NCBI GenBank assembly: GCA_020137815.1
Contig: CM035362.1
Span: 770,605-834,604 of the forward strand
DNA from: Hormiphora californensis
Lineage: Eukaryota; Ctenophora; Tentaculata; Cydippida; Pleurobrachiidae
Direction: 5' to 3'
DNA length: 64,000 nucleotides
This document shows positions 45,801-55,320 of this stretch, one piece after another (position 1 is the first letter of the stretch; each line of letters begins with the position of its first letter). Both the position numbers and the translations under genes were made by a program. Below the pieces are notes generated by a model. That model saw nothing but the letters and a program-made list of their open reading frames with translations. It had not been told where the DNA came from and searched no databases.

Positions 45801-48800
45801 CAGAGATCTGGCTGCTTGTTGTTATTGTTTCATGACGTATAAAACAGTGACAATGTACCAATATTATACCCAACTAATACTATTTATTTTATGGATGAAT
45901 TTATTTTATGAATAAGTTAGCAAGATATATTGGGCCCGATAAACAGCAGTATTTCAAAAATAATTGCTTACAAAGTTGTAACGAACCTGTACTAGTAGCT
46001 GGTCGCCACAAGCCAGCTACCGAAAGGAAAAGCACCAGAATCAAACGCATCGATGCATTCACTAAAAGAAAGATTGAACACAAATTGGGGAAATCAGGAG
46101 TTTGCTCTCTAAATTTTCAGCCGCACCCATCATTGCTAAACTCTGTTAACTGTTTTTTGAAAAGCTACGGTTTGGGAATCTAAAAATAAAAAGAGAGAAC
46201 AGAGCTTCATTTGCTCTAGGAAATGAGGGAGAGCAAAAAGGGGAGATCACTTGTTACACACAGCTATAGACAATCAGTTATAAATAAAACGCTGGAAAAG
46301 CTAGTACTGTATACGAAGAAGAGGATTTTGGGTATTTGGGGTAACAGATATAATAGGAACGATGAAGACGTTAAAAGAAGAACTTTTATTTAACTCTTCG
46401 TAATCTACATAAATATTTAACTTTAACTGAGCATCTCTGATCTCTTATAAAGTACCGTGTGGCCGTGTGGGGCGATAAAAATCCCCTCAATAGATTACCA
46501 CTAATAGTAATACCATATTTATTAGTTGTTAAAATTTGGTATAGTAACTCTATGACGCAAATGAATAACTTAACCAAAATTTCACCTCACATAAACATTT
46601 TGATTTGGAATGAACATGGTCGCATTCATTCGAAATGTGTTATCCAGAATTCAAGGAATTATCTCTGGGTATCGATTAGCTTTCCACAGTGTCATGTTTC
46701 TAAAAGTTAGTCACATCATTGATCCTCACCAAATTTTAGTGGCAGAGACAATGCTGATTGGTCATGAGATCAGCTGTAGCTCTTTGATAATCGTCCTCTG
46801 TGGTGGTACACATACCTCATTAGCAACCGTGATACGTGATTCTCTAACCCTTTTATACAGAAAGACATTAATCGTTATCTCATTCCCAAAAAAATTCTTT
46901 TTTTTAAATTGTATCGCCTCAATAAATATTTTCTTCGCTAAAAGAAAGATTGCAAAGATTGCTAAGATTGAACACAGCTTTGGGAAAGATTGAACACAGC
47001 TTTGGGAAATAAGGAGTTTGCTCTCTAAAAGTTCAGCTCTGCCCATGTTAAATCATCGCAGTACTCTACGGTTTGGGAATCTATAAATAAAAGGAGAGAC
47101 AAGAGCTGGATTTGCTCTAGTAAGCGAGGGAGAGCAAAAACAAGCGATTACACACTACACACAGTCAGCTTACAACAATCAGTTCTCTCAAATCAGTTCT
47201 CTCAAAACATTTTCTCAGTTCTCTCAAAACATTTTCTCAGTTCTCTCAAAACATTTTCTCAGTTCTCTCAAAACATTTTCTCAGTTCTCTCAAAACATTT
47301 TCTCTTGTGCTTGTCCAGTTCTTTTAACAGTTGCTGTAACCTTATACCTTGGGTATGTCCCGTACTCTGCTTAATGCTGCGAATACGGGATACACGAGTT
47401 TGACCAAAATTAAAGCGCAGATCGACAAGGTGATCCAGTCATCCGGAAAAAGTAAAGAGGATACCATCAAGGAGTACAAGAAGCTCATGGAATGGGTGAC
47501 AGGGGTGCTCGACAGGGATCTACCAGCAATCCAACGTGTTTTGCAGGGGAGTGAGGGCATTGCTAAACTGCAGAAAGAAAATACAGACTTGAATGGAGAG
47601 GTAAGTGTCTTGACAGCGAAGAATGCAGATCTTTGGAAGGTGAATGAGAAGTTAACAGACTACAGCAAGGTAACTGATAAGGTCCAGGAAATGCTGACCG
47701 AATTCAAGCGGGACCTCCCTGATCCAGCCCATTCTCAAGTTGATGTTACCATGAAGAAGGAGATCAAGGATGCAGTAAAGGACAACCTGAAGGAGGTCAT
47801 GACTGAAGCTGTGAACAAGATCGTGAACACCGATAAAATGAAGAAGACATTTGCTGAGGTTGTTAATAACTCCCAGAACATCATCAAAAAGGAAACAAAG
47901 AAGTGTTTCGACGAAAGTCTATCTTCTGCCCTGCAGGAGAGCCAGAACGAAATTGTCGCTAAGACTACAGCCCGACAAGAGGACGATCAGTTTGAAAAAG
48001 AGAGGAGAGTCCGGAACGTGACAATTGTCAACATTCCTGAAAGTTCTCTTCCTGAATCCAAGGATAGGGAGGAAGCTGATGCAGTGTTTACCAGTGAATT
48101 ACTGCAGATACGGAGAAACCAGGTACTAACTTGCTACCGAGCTGGTCCCCCGATCGGGACAGGCTCAAACAAGGATAAAGAGGGACCACGACCCCTAATT
48201 GTTATCTTGGAGACTCCTGAGCTGGCCAAGTCTAAGCACAAATATGGTAACGGAGATAGACTAATTGTTGATGGAGTGATTTACTGGGTGAACCCCGACC
48301 TGACTCGGGCGGAAAGGAAGGCAAACTGGCGGGCAAGGGCGAAGAGGAAGGATCGGGCCAGGAGAAGAGAAGATGGGGGTACCGCACCAGATTCGGGAAA
48401 CTCCGCCATCGTTGTGACGTAAGGACTTTAATGCACTCAACTGCTAATATTGACAGTCATCTCAAGATATATTACACAAATGCCAACGACTTAAAAAATA
48501 AAATACATGAGTTAGAACTCACGGCTAAACTCAATGACTGCAAGGTTCTTGGTGTAACGGAAACTATGTTCAGTGACGAGATTGTAGACGCTGAAGTGTC
48601 TATTGCTAATTTTAAGCTATTCAGAGTAGATAGGCAAAGTAAAGGAGGCGGTTCGTGTCTTTATATTCATGATTCGATTCAGTGTCACGAAATAATAATC
48701 AATGTCCCTGAATGTGCTTGCGTCAAAATAATGTTTGATACAATTTCCATTGTGCTATTCATTGTATACCGTGCACCTTCACTGTCCCTAATTGAAAATA

Positions 48801-51800
48801 AATGTATGTTAGATAGCTTATCTGTGGCAGTAAAACAAATGTCTGCTGAACATGAAATTATTATGATGGGGGACTTCAACCTCCCTGATGTTTTGTGGGA
48901 TGTAGGTGTAGTCGCATGTCCGTTTAATACCTCTAATCAAAAGTATATAATTCAGCAATTGTTTCTAGATTTCTTCGTGCAACATGATCTCACCTGGGTT
49001 ATCGGCGATGGTGTTAAAACTCGCAGGCGTCAAGTTTTAAATGAACTACAGGCAGCAACACTTGATAATGTCCTAACGTCAGACAACAACATCTTTGCTG
49101 ATGTACATGTGACCGCACCTCTGGGAAAATCAGACCATGTCGGAATTATTAGCTCCTGGCGCATATCCAACAACTCGGAGTACATGCCTCATGAGAAGCG
49201 GAACTGGTCAAAAATGTCCCCGGAAAAGATCATAGCTGCTAATCACAATCTACAATGGGAGTGCAGTTCAGACTCAGTGGATATTCTATGGAAGAGCATG
49301 CATGCCAATGCTATGAAGATTGTTGACCTGGTACCTATCAGCAAGATCCGTGTATCTCACACGGGTGCAGTGAAAACAAAATCCGTGTGGGACCGCCCTT
49401 GCCTTGAGAAGGCCAGGAAGCAGAAAGAGAAACACTGGGCTGAGTTTGAGAACTTTCCAACACATCGCAATCTTAGCATAGCCCTTAGCAAGCAGGGTGT
49501 GTTTGACAGGTGCCAAAAGCAGGCGATGATACGGTTTGAAAACTCCGCGGCCTCACAGTTGAAGGATAACCCTAAAGCTTTTTATAGCTATATGAACTCC
49601 AAGCGGAAGATTAAAGCAGCAATATCCGGTCTGAGAAGTGAAAACGGTGTTACTCTGACATCTGCAAAAGACGTCGCAAACGAACTAGGGTCTTTCTTCG
49701 AGAGTACCTTTGTCCAGGAAGACACAGCCCACATGCCCGCCTTCGAGGCGGGTCTCAATGATCAGGGTAAAATTCCGGATCTTGTATTCAGTACTGGGGA
49801 AATACAGAAGCTGCTATCGAAGGTCAACATTTGGAAATCCGTTGGGCCAGATGACATCCACCCAAAACTTCTGAAGACACTAGCAAATAACACTGATTTT
49901 GTAAGGAGTGTGACCCATCTGTTTCAAACATGTTATGACACAGGGAAACTGCCCGAGGTATGGAAGCAGGCTAACATAACATCTCTACACAAGAAAGGAG
50001 ACAAATCGAAAGCCAGTAACTACCGGCCTATCAGCCTCACATGTATCCTGTCTAAGATTTTCGAGAAGGTCCTGCGGAATCACATCCTGGGATTTGTAAC
50101 TCCGATGATTGTGAAGGAGCAACATGGTTTTCTACCCGGTAAATCATGTGTGTCCAACTTGCTGGAGTGCATCGACACTGTAAATGAAATTCTTACCAAT
50201 GGATCTGGATCTGCGGATATCCTGTATCTTGATTTCCAGAAGGCTTTCGACTCGGTACCTCACAAAAGGCTACTGAAGAAACTGGAAGCTTACGGAGTAA
50301 ATGGGAAGGCTCTTGAAATCGTTGAGGACTTCTTGTCAAACAGATCATTCAGAGTAAGAGTCGGAGCCACCTTCTCCAACTGGTTCAATGTTACTTCAGG
50401 AGTACCCCAGGGCACGGTCCTCGGACCCCTGTTATTCCTGTTGTTTATCAATGATCTGCCATGCGGTCTCAGGAGCTTTGTATCACTATTTGCAGATGAT
50501 CTGAAGTTGGTCACCAGCTCTGATCAATACCACACTGCACAAGAGGACATCGACAAGCTGAACAAGTGGGAACAGGACTGGCTCCTTCGTTTCAATGTGA
50601 ATGATGGGAAATGCAAGGTGTTGCACATTGGTAAAGACAACCCGAAAAACGCGTACTTCATGAATGGTTGCCAACTACCGGAAGTAAGTGCTGAGAAGGA
50701 CTTAGGAGTACTTACCAGCTCAGACCTGAACTGGACAACATGTATCGAGAAGGCAGTATCCAAGGCAAAATCAGTCATTTCCTGGATCACCAGAAGTCTC
50801 ATTTGCCGGAACAAATTTGTTATGATGAATGTCTACAGGACTCTAGTAAGACCTCATATTGAATATGCTGTCCAAGTATGGAACCCACCTGCAGCCCACG
50901 GATACTGGAAGCTAATTATGAAGATCGAGGATGTACAGCGTTCTTTCACACGGCTAATTGACGGGATTGGATTACTTCCCTACAGCGAAAGACTGAGAAT
51001 TCTTCAACTCACCACACTACTTGAGCGTCGCATGAGAGGTGATCTCATTGAGACGTTCAAGATAACATCTGGCAAAGTGGACTACGGAAAAGATCTATTC
51101 AGAGTTTCACGCAGTGGTACAAAGATTCTGAAGGACGGGCGTGGGGATGGAGTTCTATCCAATCGAGTAGCAAACTACTGGAATAAGATTCCAGCTAATG
51201 TGAAGGAAGCAAGCAGTGTGGATGCTTTCAAATCACGCCTGGAGCAGTACAAGGCTAGTACAATTGCGAGTGGAGCACCGTCTCTGGGGCATTTCTGGGA
51301 GCTGAGCGAAATCCTGATTGCAAAAATTAATAACAATTGTAATCATGATTCGTATGCTAAGTACATGTCTGCTAATCCGTCGCTAGCTAAATTAAAGGGA
51401 ATTAACACCAACATGTTTTAGAGAACCGAACTGTTTTAATGGTCAATGTATGTGCCTGATGCACATTTCAATGTATATTTTTAATTACTATTGTGGGAAA
51501 TGGAAGTGAGTTTAGACGTAATTTGCGTAGAGTGAATTTCGAGTTGGCCGTGTGGCCAAAATCTTTATTATTATTATTATAAATAAAAAGCTACGAAGAT
51601 TATTTAGGGTATTGGGAGGGGTGACAGATATAGGAACCATGAAGGCGTTAAAAAAGAACTCTTAATCTGTAATCTCCACAAAAAACTTTCACTGAACATC
51701 TCTGATTTTATTCACGGTGGATGGTTCAAGGCAGCAAATTGGAGATTTATAATTCGTCATTTCAAAATATTTACTACCTTGTGAGGCGATAAAAACCCAC

Positions 51801-54800
51801 TAGACTAACATAGTTATTAGTTCCAGATATGAGGGATCACATCACATACATAAAGAGGAGAGAAAAGAGGGTACTCACGGGGTTCTCCATTTTCTAATAA
51901 GCGCAAGGTTTACACAAGGAATACGCAAGGATTAGAAAAGTTAGAGGGGATCACATATCGTAGAGCATAAAAGAGAGCTGCAGGCCTAGCCCTGGTTCTA
52001 ACAACGAAAATTGACCTTGAGTAAATCCCCATGGGGCATAGACCGTCTATGATGACGAGCAAAGGATTCTCTGCCCCATCTTGAAATTTTTCAAACAGCA
52101 ACCTTCACTGCACAATCTCTGGAAAAATAAATTTTCCCGTCCTGGCGTTTCATTCTCTCCCCGCGGCTCCTGGCTCTTCTCTATAGCTCTCTTGCTTGCT
52201 ATTGTTTTCCTCACCTCCCTGCTCTCTTTATCCACGCCTCTGGCACAATCCACGGTGGGGGTTAGAGGAGGGGTGGGTGTTCGAGGCGTACCGATTTGAT
52301 CATCTCTCCTTTTCCCACCAGCACTGCACAATCTCTGGGAAAATACATTTTCCCGTCCTGACTCTTCTTCTTGCTCTCTTTTTTCTCTCCTCTGGCACAG
52401 TCCTTTATACAATCAGTTATAAATAATAAAACGCTCCGAAGATGATAGACATTGATATTAGTCAGCAAAAACACGGTGGCTTATGGGGCTGTGGCATTCC
52501 CCCAATAACTGCCCTAGCAATTTAAATCAGTACCACGAGAGATTATGAATGGACAATAAAAACTCTTCAACCATCTAAAACCACCTAAATTGCTAAAAAC
52601 CGACTAAAACACCTGAAAATCTTCTTTTTCTAAATTTTTCACCAAGGGTGCTGGGTTAACAAAAGTAACATGACCCCCACCCTCCCATATTTTATAAGGA
52701 TGCCTCCGGCCTCCTGACGATGTCAATAATCCCCTAAAGTCGTCTTATAGGCGTCCAAGTTCCCGACCATAGTCCAAGCAACACCTTTATCTTCAGGAGA
52801 TTCAGCTCGATGTCTACTCAGTTCACGCCCTGATATTCAGTTGGAGACTGGGTGTGGCAGTACAGGGCACTATCACCCGAGAGGAGTTCTCTAATGGACT
52901 CATGGCACTTGGGTAAGTGGCATGGGGGGTCCATTCTCAGTACTTGGTTCAGTGTTATGTAGGGTTACTTCATGTTTTCCCTTCTTTTCCATGAATACAC
53001 TCGGAAGTTTACCCTACAAAACTAACTTCCCTCCCTCTCCCGGAGTTACTATAAAAAACCCCTCCTCCTCCACTGTAGATGTGACAGTGTAGATAAACTA
53101 AAGACGAGGGTATCCCAACTTGACAACGATATCAGGCAACCTGCTAAGTTCAAAGAGTTTTATGGGTATACCTTCACATTTGCTAAGGATGCGGGAGCTA
53201 AAAACCTTGGTTAGTAATCAGCTGTTTTTTGTGATCCCAGGTCGCATATTGTCAGGCTCTGAATTTAATTTCCCGGACGCTGCTCGAATAACACAATTTA
53301 ACTCAGCCCCACTCCCCCCTCTGCTAGGTATTGAGGACGCCCTGAGAACATGGAAAGGTAGTACTGGCAGGAAGATTCCCTCTACTAGATGAGTGGTGTA
53401 CCTTTGTAGCTGTAAGTTGTGCAGCCCCTAGTTCAATTCCCTTGCCCCTAGCAGCCAATTAACTTCGACCTGACACTTTGATGAGACTCACCAAAGTGCC
53501 ACTTTGCTCGATTTGGGGTCCAAGTTTTCTTCTCCATATCTCTTTTTACAACACAACAACATCTTCTAACAAGACGACATATTACATTCAGCAACACGAC
53601 TAGAAGAAGCATAACTCGTGATACATGGAATCTACTGTTGGACTTTGCTCTGACAATAAACAGTGATCTAGCCAATTATGATGATGAAGGTACGGCAATA
53701 TAGTAATTAAATGTAATTAACAGTATTTTAGGATTTCTTTAATTTTAAACTTCGGCAGGTCGGTAGAACTTCGACAGAATTTAGGGCAGGTCTGAATTTA
53801 GGGCAGGTCTGAATTTAGGGCAGCTCTGAATTTAGGGCGGGTCTGAATTTAGGGCAGGTCTGAATTTAGGGCAGGTCGGAATTTAGGGCAGGTCAATTTA
53901 ATATTATCTACTTGTTACAATAGTTATGGAGAGATATTAGAAGATAAGAATTTGGGTCAATGTTTTAGATGAGTAGGAATAGCGAGAAGCCACGAACAGG
54001 GGATTGTGCGACGTGCCGAGAGGAGAAGCTGCCACGTCAGCCTAGGCTGGCCGCGTGATCTGAGAAAGAGGTGACCAGGGAGCGAGATATGAGCTTGAGA
54101 GGAGAGAATTTTCGATTTTTCTCCAAATTTTCGTTAATAACGGCATAAATTTACATTTAACCGATAGTTCATTGACAAACCGTTAGTTGAGACATTAGTA
54201 AATCGAAAACTTGCTAATGGAAGCTTGCTAATGCTTATACTGATTGGTAACAACAAGCGTCATGTGACCTCCATGCAAGCAACAAGAAACGTAACCAGGG
54301 TGTGACAAAATCTTGTTAGCAAGATTGCAATAGGTCTAGAATTCCCTTAATCACATATCCGGCGTGGAGTGCAAAGAGGTTCCTGGAAAACGAAAATACA
54401 TGGAATAGAGAACACCTGCATTGGCTTAAAAACAGGAATTTAGGTTCATTAATGAATTTCTGCAGTTTTGGACTTGAAACTCTGTACACATATCTGGCAT
54501 AAGCTCAACAACATTGTGTCAAAATTTCAGAACCATTGGAATTAAGGTGCCGGAGAAATTTGTATCCTCCTAACTCACTCTCAACCATCATAAGATCATT
54601 CAGTCACTCTGAGTATTCAGACCTGCCCTAAATTGACCTGCCCTAAATTCTGTCGAAGTTCTACCGACCTGCCTAAACTTCAATTAGCTACCTGAAGTAT
54701 GAAGGGTTGCTCGGGGGTTTCTCTACTCCCGAGCTGTAATTGCCCGGGGTGTTTTGTCTACCCCCAGTAATTATTCATTTCATTACTTTCCCAGGTGCGT

Positions 54801-54883
54801 GGCCGATATTAATTGACGAGTTCGTGGATTGGTTGCGACCCCGTTTACCATCCTCCGCAACAACTACCACCAGCATGTCATGA
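39842..54883 (+). CDS. DCUN1D: DCN1-like protein (cullin neddylation co-E3)
   Basis: Exons 39842-39910, 39990-40161, 40302-40363, 52797-52912, 53079-53209, about 53328-53411, about 53592-53689, 54795-54883. The N terminus is a UBA-like domain ([37 protein letters not shown]), followed by a potentiating-neddylation domain: [54 protein letters not shown], and [19 protein letters not shown] near the end. These proteins hold a cullin and the NEDD8 E2 together. Intron 3 is 12.4 kb and full of other genes and repeats. Oddity: around 53350-53600 the conserved blocks ([28 protein letters not shown]) lie in frames that the visible splice sites do not join, so one or two base errors, variants or unusual junctions exist there. 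Paralogue number (1-5) cannot be set. Confidence 0.85.
40364..41293. other. Start of DCUN1D intron 3, no gene recognised
   Basis: Simple-sequence stretches (CA-rich near 40550-40590, a CTA run near 41218-41232). Any 3'-terminal exon of the minus-strand CCP gene would lie here, but none could be identified with confidence. Confidence 0.4.
41294..46050 (-). CDS. Secreted protein with two copies of an uncharacterised domain and four CCP (sushi) domains; 3' end not found
   Basis: Read on the minus strand, all exons are phase 1-1 and join in frame: signal peptide exon 46050-45987 ([21 protein letters not shown]), domain exons 45779-45351 and 44583-44161, CCP exons 42245-42066, 41982-41812, 41719-41549, 41464-41294. 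The two 141-143-aa domains share [10 protein letters not shown], a KIWTITKT...[15 protein letters not shown] core, a Cys and WGGDVVE(K/E)I...DTAS(D/K)FYRAG. The CCP modules show the usual CPxF...C...G...L(T/I)SCQ..G.WS...CxxC-type pattern (for example [19 protein letters not shown]). It is secreted or surface-attached, probably for recognition or adhesion. It lies wholly inside DCUN1D intron 3 on the opposite strand. The last exon shown ends in a donor, so more exons or lost sequence follow. Confidence 0.8.
42440..43600. repeat. Degenerate tandem repeat with GCCCCTGCAC motif, about 190-210 bp period
   Basis: At least five units between CCP exon 1 and domain exon 2 of the minus-strand gene. 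Each pairs one or more (G)CCCCTGCACA boxes with an AATTAATTAATTA block. Two unit types can be told apart: one with GTGGCCACACCGTTTG and CATGTTCTAGT, the other with AAAAGTGGGA. No coding potential. Confidence 0.7.
44731..45314. mobile_element. Palindromic MITE between the two domain exons
   Basis: Starts in a G-run (44731-44744) plus GTAGTCATGTTAATT and ends in AATTAACATGACT plus a C-run (45295-45314): terminal inverted repeats of about 60 bp or more with TTAACAT motifs. A single related end (GTAACATGACCCCC) occurs near 52667. No coding content. Confidence 0.65.
46051..47178. other. Repeat-rich stretch upstream of the LINE
   Basis: Holds copies of a dispersed repeat with GGTTTGGGAATCTA(A/T)AAATAAAA and GAGGGAGAGCAAAAA (46168-46245 and 47070-47140); related pieces follow the LINE (51585-51715, 52412-52440). 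It is probably a SINE-like or MITE repeat into which the LINE inserted. No gene recognised. Confidence 0.45.
47355..48422 (+). CDS. LINE ORF1 protein (coiled coil, RRM-like and C-terminal domain)
   Basis: 355 aa from the ATG at 47355. The first 215 residues are helical and heptad-like ([20 protein letters not shown], then [14 protein letters not shown]), suiting trimer formation. About residues 222-330 give an RRM-like core, [21 protein letters not shown] and [10 protein letters not shown], then a C-terminal domain ([20 protein letters not shown]). ORF1 proteins bind LINE RNA and act as chaperones. The strand-helix pattern is the same one seen in each module of the tandem family at 13-29 kb. 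Confidence 0.85.
   Translation: MSRTLLNAANTGYTSLTKIKAQIDKVIQSSGKSKEDTIKEYKKLMEWVTGVLDRDLPAIQRVLQGSEGIAKLQKENTDLNGEVSVLTAKNADLWKVNEKLTDYSKVTDKVQEMLTEFKRDLPDPAHSQVDVTMKKEIKDAVKDNLKEVMTEAVNKIVNTDKMKKTFAEVVNNSQNIIKKETKKCFDESLSSALQESQNEIVAKTTARQEDDQFEKERRVRNVTIVNIPESSLPESKDREEADAVFTSELLQIRRNQVLTCYRAGPPIGTGSNKDKEGPRPLIVILETPELAKSKHKYGNGDRLIVDGVIYWVNPDLTRAERKANWRARAKRKDRARRREDGGTAPDSGNSAIVVT
48431..51421 (+). CDS. LINE ORF2: APE-type endonuclease and reverse transcriptase
   Basis: 996 aa without stops. The N-terminal endonuclease shows MGDFNLPD at about residue 146 and the terminal KSDHVGI at about 232. The reverse transcriptase shows [32 protein letters not shown] (motif A Asp), [21 protein letters not shown] and FADDLKL at about 687 (catalytic Asp pair). 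The C terminus holds [13 protein letters not shown], typical of CR1/jockey-group elements. It starts 8 bases after the ORF1 stop, suggesting re-initiation or linked translation. Confidence 0.93.
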   Translation: MHSTANIDSHLKIYYTNANDLKNKIHELELTAKLNDCKVLGVTETMFSDEIVDAEVSIANFKLFRVDRQSKGGGSCLYIHDSIQCHEIIINVPECACVKIMFDTISIVLFIVYRAPSLSLIENKCMLDSLSVAVKQMSAEHEIIMMGDFNLPDVLWDVGVVACPFNTSNQKYIIQQLFLDFFVQHDLTWVIGDGVKTRRRQVLNELQAATLDNVLTSDNNIFADVHVTAPLGKSDHVGIISSWRISNNSEYMPHEKRNWSKMSPEKIIAANHNLQWECSSDSVDILWKSMHANAMKIVDLVPISKIRVSHTGAVKTKSVWDRPCLEKARKQKEKHWAEFENFPTHRNLSIALSKQGVFDRCQKQAMIRFENSAASQLKDNPKAFYSYMNSKRKIKAAISGLRSENGVTLTSAKDVANELGSFFESTFVQEDTAHMPAFEAGLNDQGKIPDLVFSTGEIQKLLSKVNIWKSVGPDDIHPKLLKTLANNTDFVRSVTHLFQTCYDTGKLPEVWKQANITSLHKKGDKSKASNYRPISLTCILSKIFEKVLRNHILGFVTPMIVKEQHGFLPGKSCVSNLLECIDTVNEILTNGSGSADILYLDFQKAFDSVPHKRLLKKLEAYGVNGKALEIVEDFLSNRSFRVRVGATFSNWFNVTSGVPQGTVLGPLLFLLFINDLPCGLRSFVSLFADDLKLVTSSDQYHTAQEDIDKLNKWEQDWLLRFNVNDGKCKVLHIGKDNPKNAYFMNGCQLPEVSAEKDLGVLTSSDLNWTTCIEKAVSKAKSVISWITRSLICRNKFVMMNVYRTLVRPHIEYAVQVWNPPAAHGYWKLIMKIEDVQRSFTRLIDGIGLLPYSERLRILQLTTLLERRMRGDLIETFKITSGKVDYGKDLFRVSRSGTKILKDGRGDGVLSNRVANYWNKIPANVKEASSVDAFKSRLEQYKASTIASGAPSLGHFWELSEILIAKINNNCNHDSYAKYMSANPSLAKLKGINTNMF
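51586..52796. other. End of DCUN1D intron 3
   Basis: Contains further pieces of the dispersed repeat seen before the LINE, and a direct repeat with GCACAATCTCTGG(A/G)AAAAT followed by TTTTCCCGTCCTG at about 52108-52146 and 52324-52361. No gene recognised. Confidence 0.5.
53754..54673. mobile_element. hAT-type foldback element with 17-bp subterminal repeats, in the last DCUN1D intron
   Basis: Flanked by TAAACTTC on both sides (53746-53753 and 54674-54681). Ends GGCAGGTCGGTAGAACTTCG are nearly the same as those of the element at 14517-16381, so both belong to one family. The left subterminal zone has about seven 17-bp units of GAATTTAGGGCAGGTCT; the right has inverted units CCTGCCCTAAATT. The interior has no transposase. 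Confidence 0.88.
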
Positions 54884-54922
54884 TGAGACTCGTGCAGAAG
54901 CTAGGGATCACGTGATATATAA

Positions 54923-55102
54923 TGACGTCACGTGTTATATGTGACGTCATCGTGATATCAGCGTGGGGCCATGATAGTAACACGTGAGATATAAACTCAA
55001 TGTTGGGGTGTTGTTACCATGGTAACAGGGAGTGTGAATTTTAGAACAACAACAACCTGGCACTAGATGTCACCAGTGTGTCATGACGTCACAATGACGT
55101 CA
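54923..55102. promoter_or_regulatory. Cluster of four perfect CRE palindromes (TGACGTCA)
   Basis: TGACGTCA occurs at 54923-54930, 54942-54949, 55084-55091 and 55095-55102, between the DCUN1D stop and the next gene start at 55321. CREB/ATF-type bZIP factors bind this octamer. Four exact copies in 180 bp is far above chance. They could serve the downstream gene or be transcribed as DCUN1D 3' UTR. Confidence 0.55.
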
Positions 55103-55320
55103 TTGTAGGCAATGTGTTTTAATGGGGAGTGTGTTCACTACTATTTTGTTACTTTTGCGTATTATAATAAGTTCGTTTGCACAAACTACCCGTGTTAAAT
55201 TCACCCCACTTCTCTGCCCTTGATCTACCGAGCCCTTGGTATGAAATAAAATGACGATGTGAGCCACACAACTCCGACCCTGATTTTAATATTCTCTCTC
55301 GTTTGATATAGCGATCTAGT

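Larger units (their letters stand above)
47179..51585 (+). mobile_element. CR1/jockey-type LINE with two intact reading frames
   Basis: A 5' region with a 22-bp tandem repeat (CAGTTCTCTCAAAACATTTTC, about 47179-47308, 5-6 copies), ORF1, an 8-base gap, ORF2, a 160-bp 3' region and a (TTA)n tail near 51570-51582. The exact 5' end is uncertain and no target duplication was identified, which is common for CR1-like elements. Both frames are open, so the copy is young and possibly competent. Confidence 0.85.

Noticed and set aside
45908-46183. Plus-strand 91-aa frame
   Set aside because: Overlaps antisense the signal-peptide exon of the secreted gene, which is supported by phase and context.
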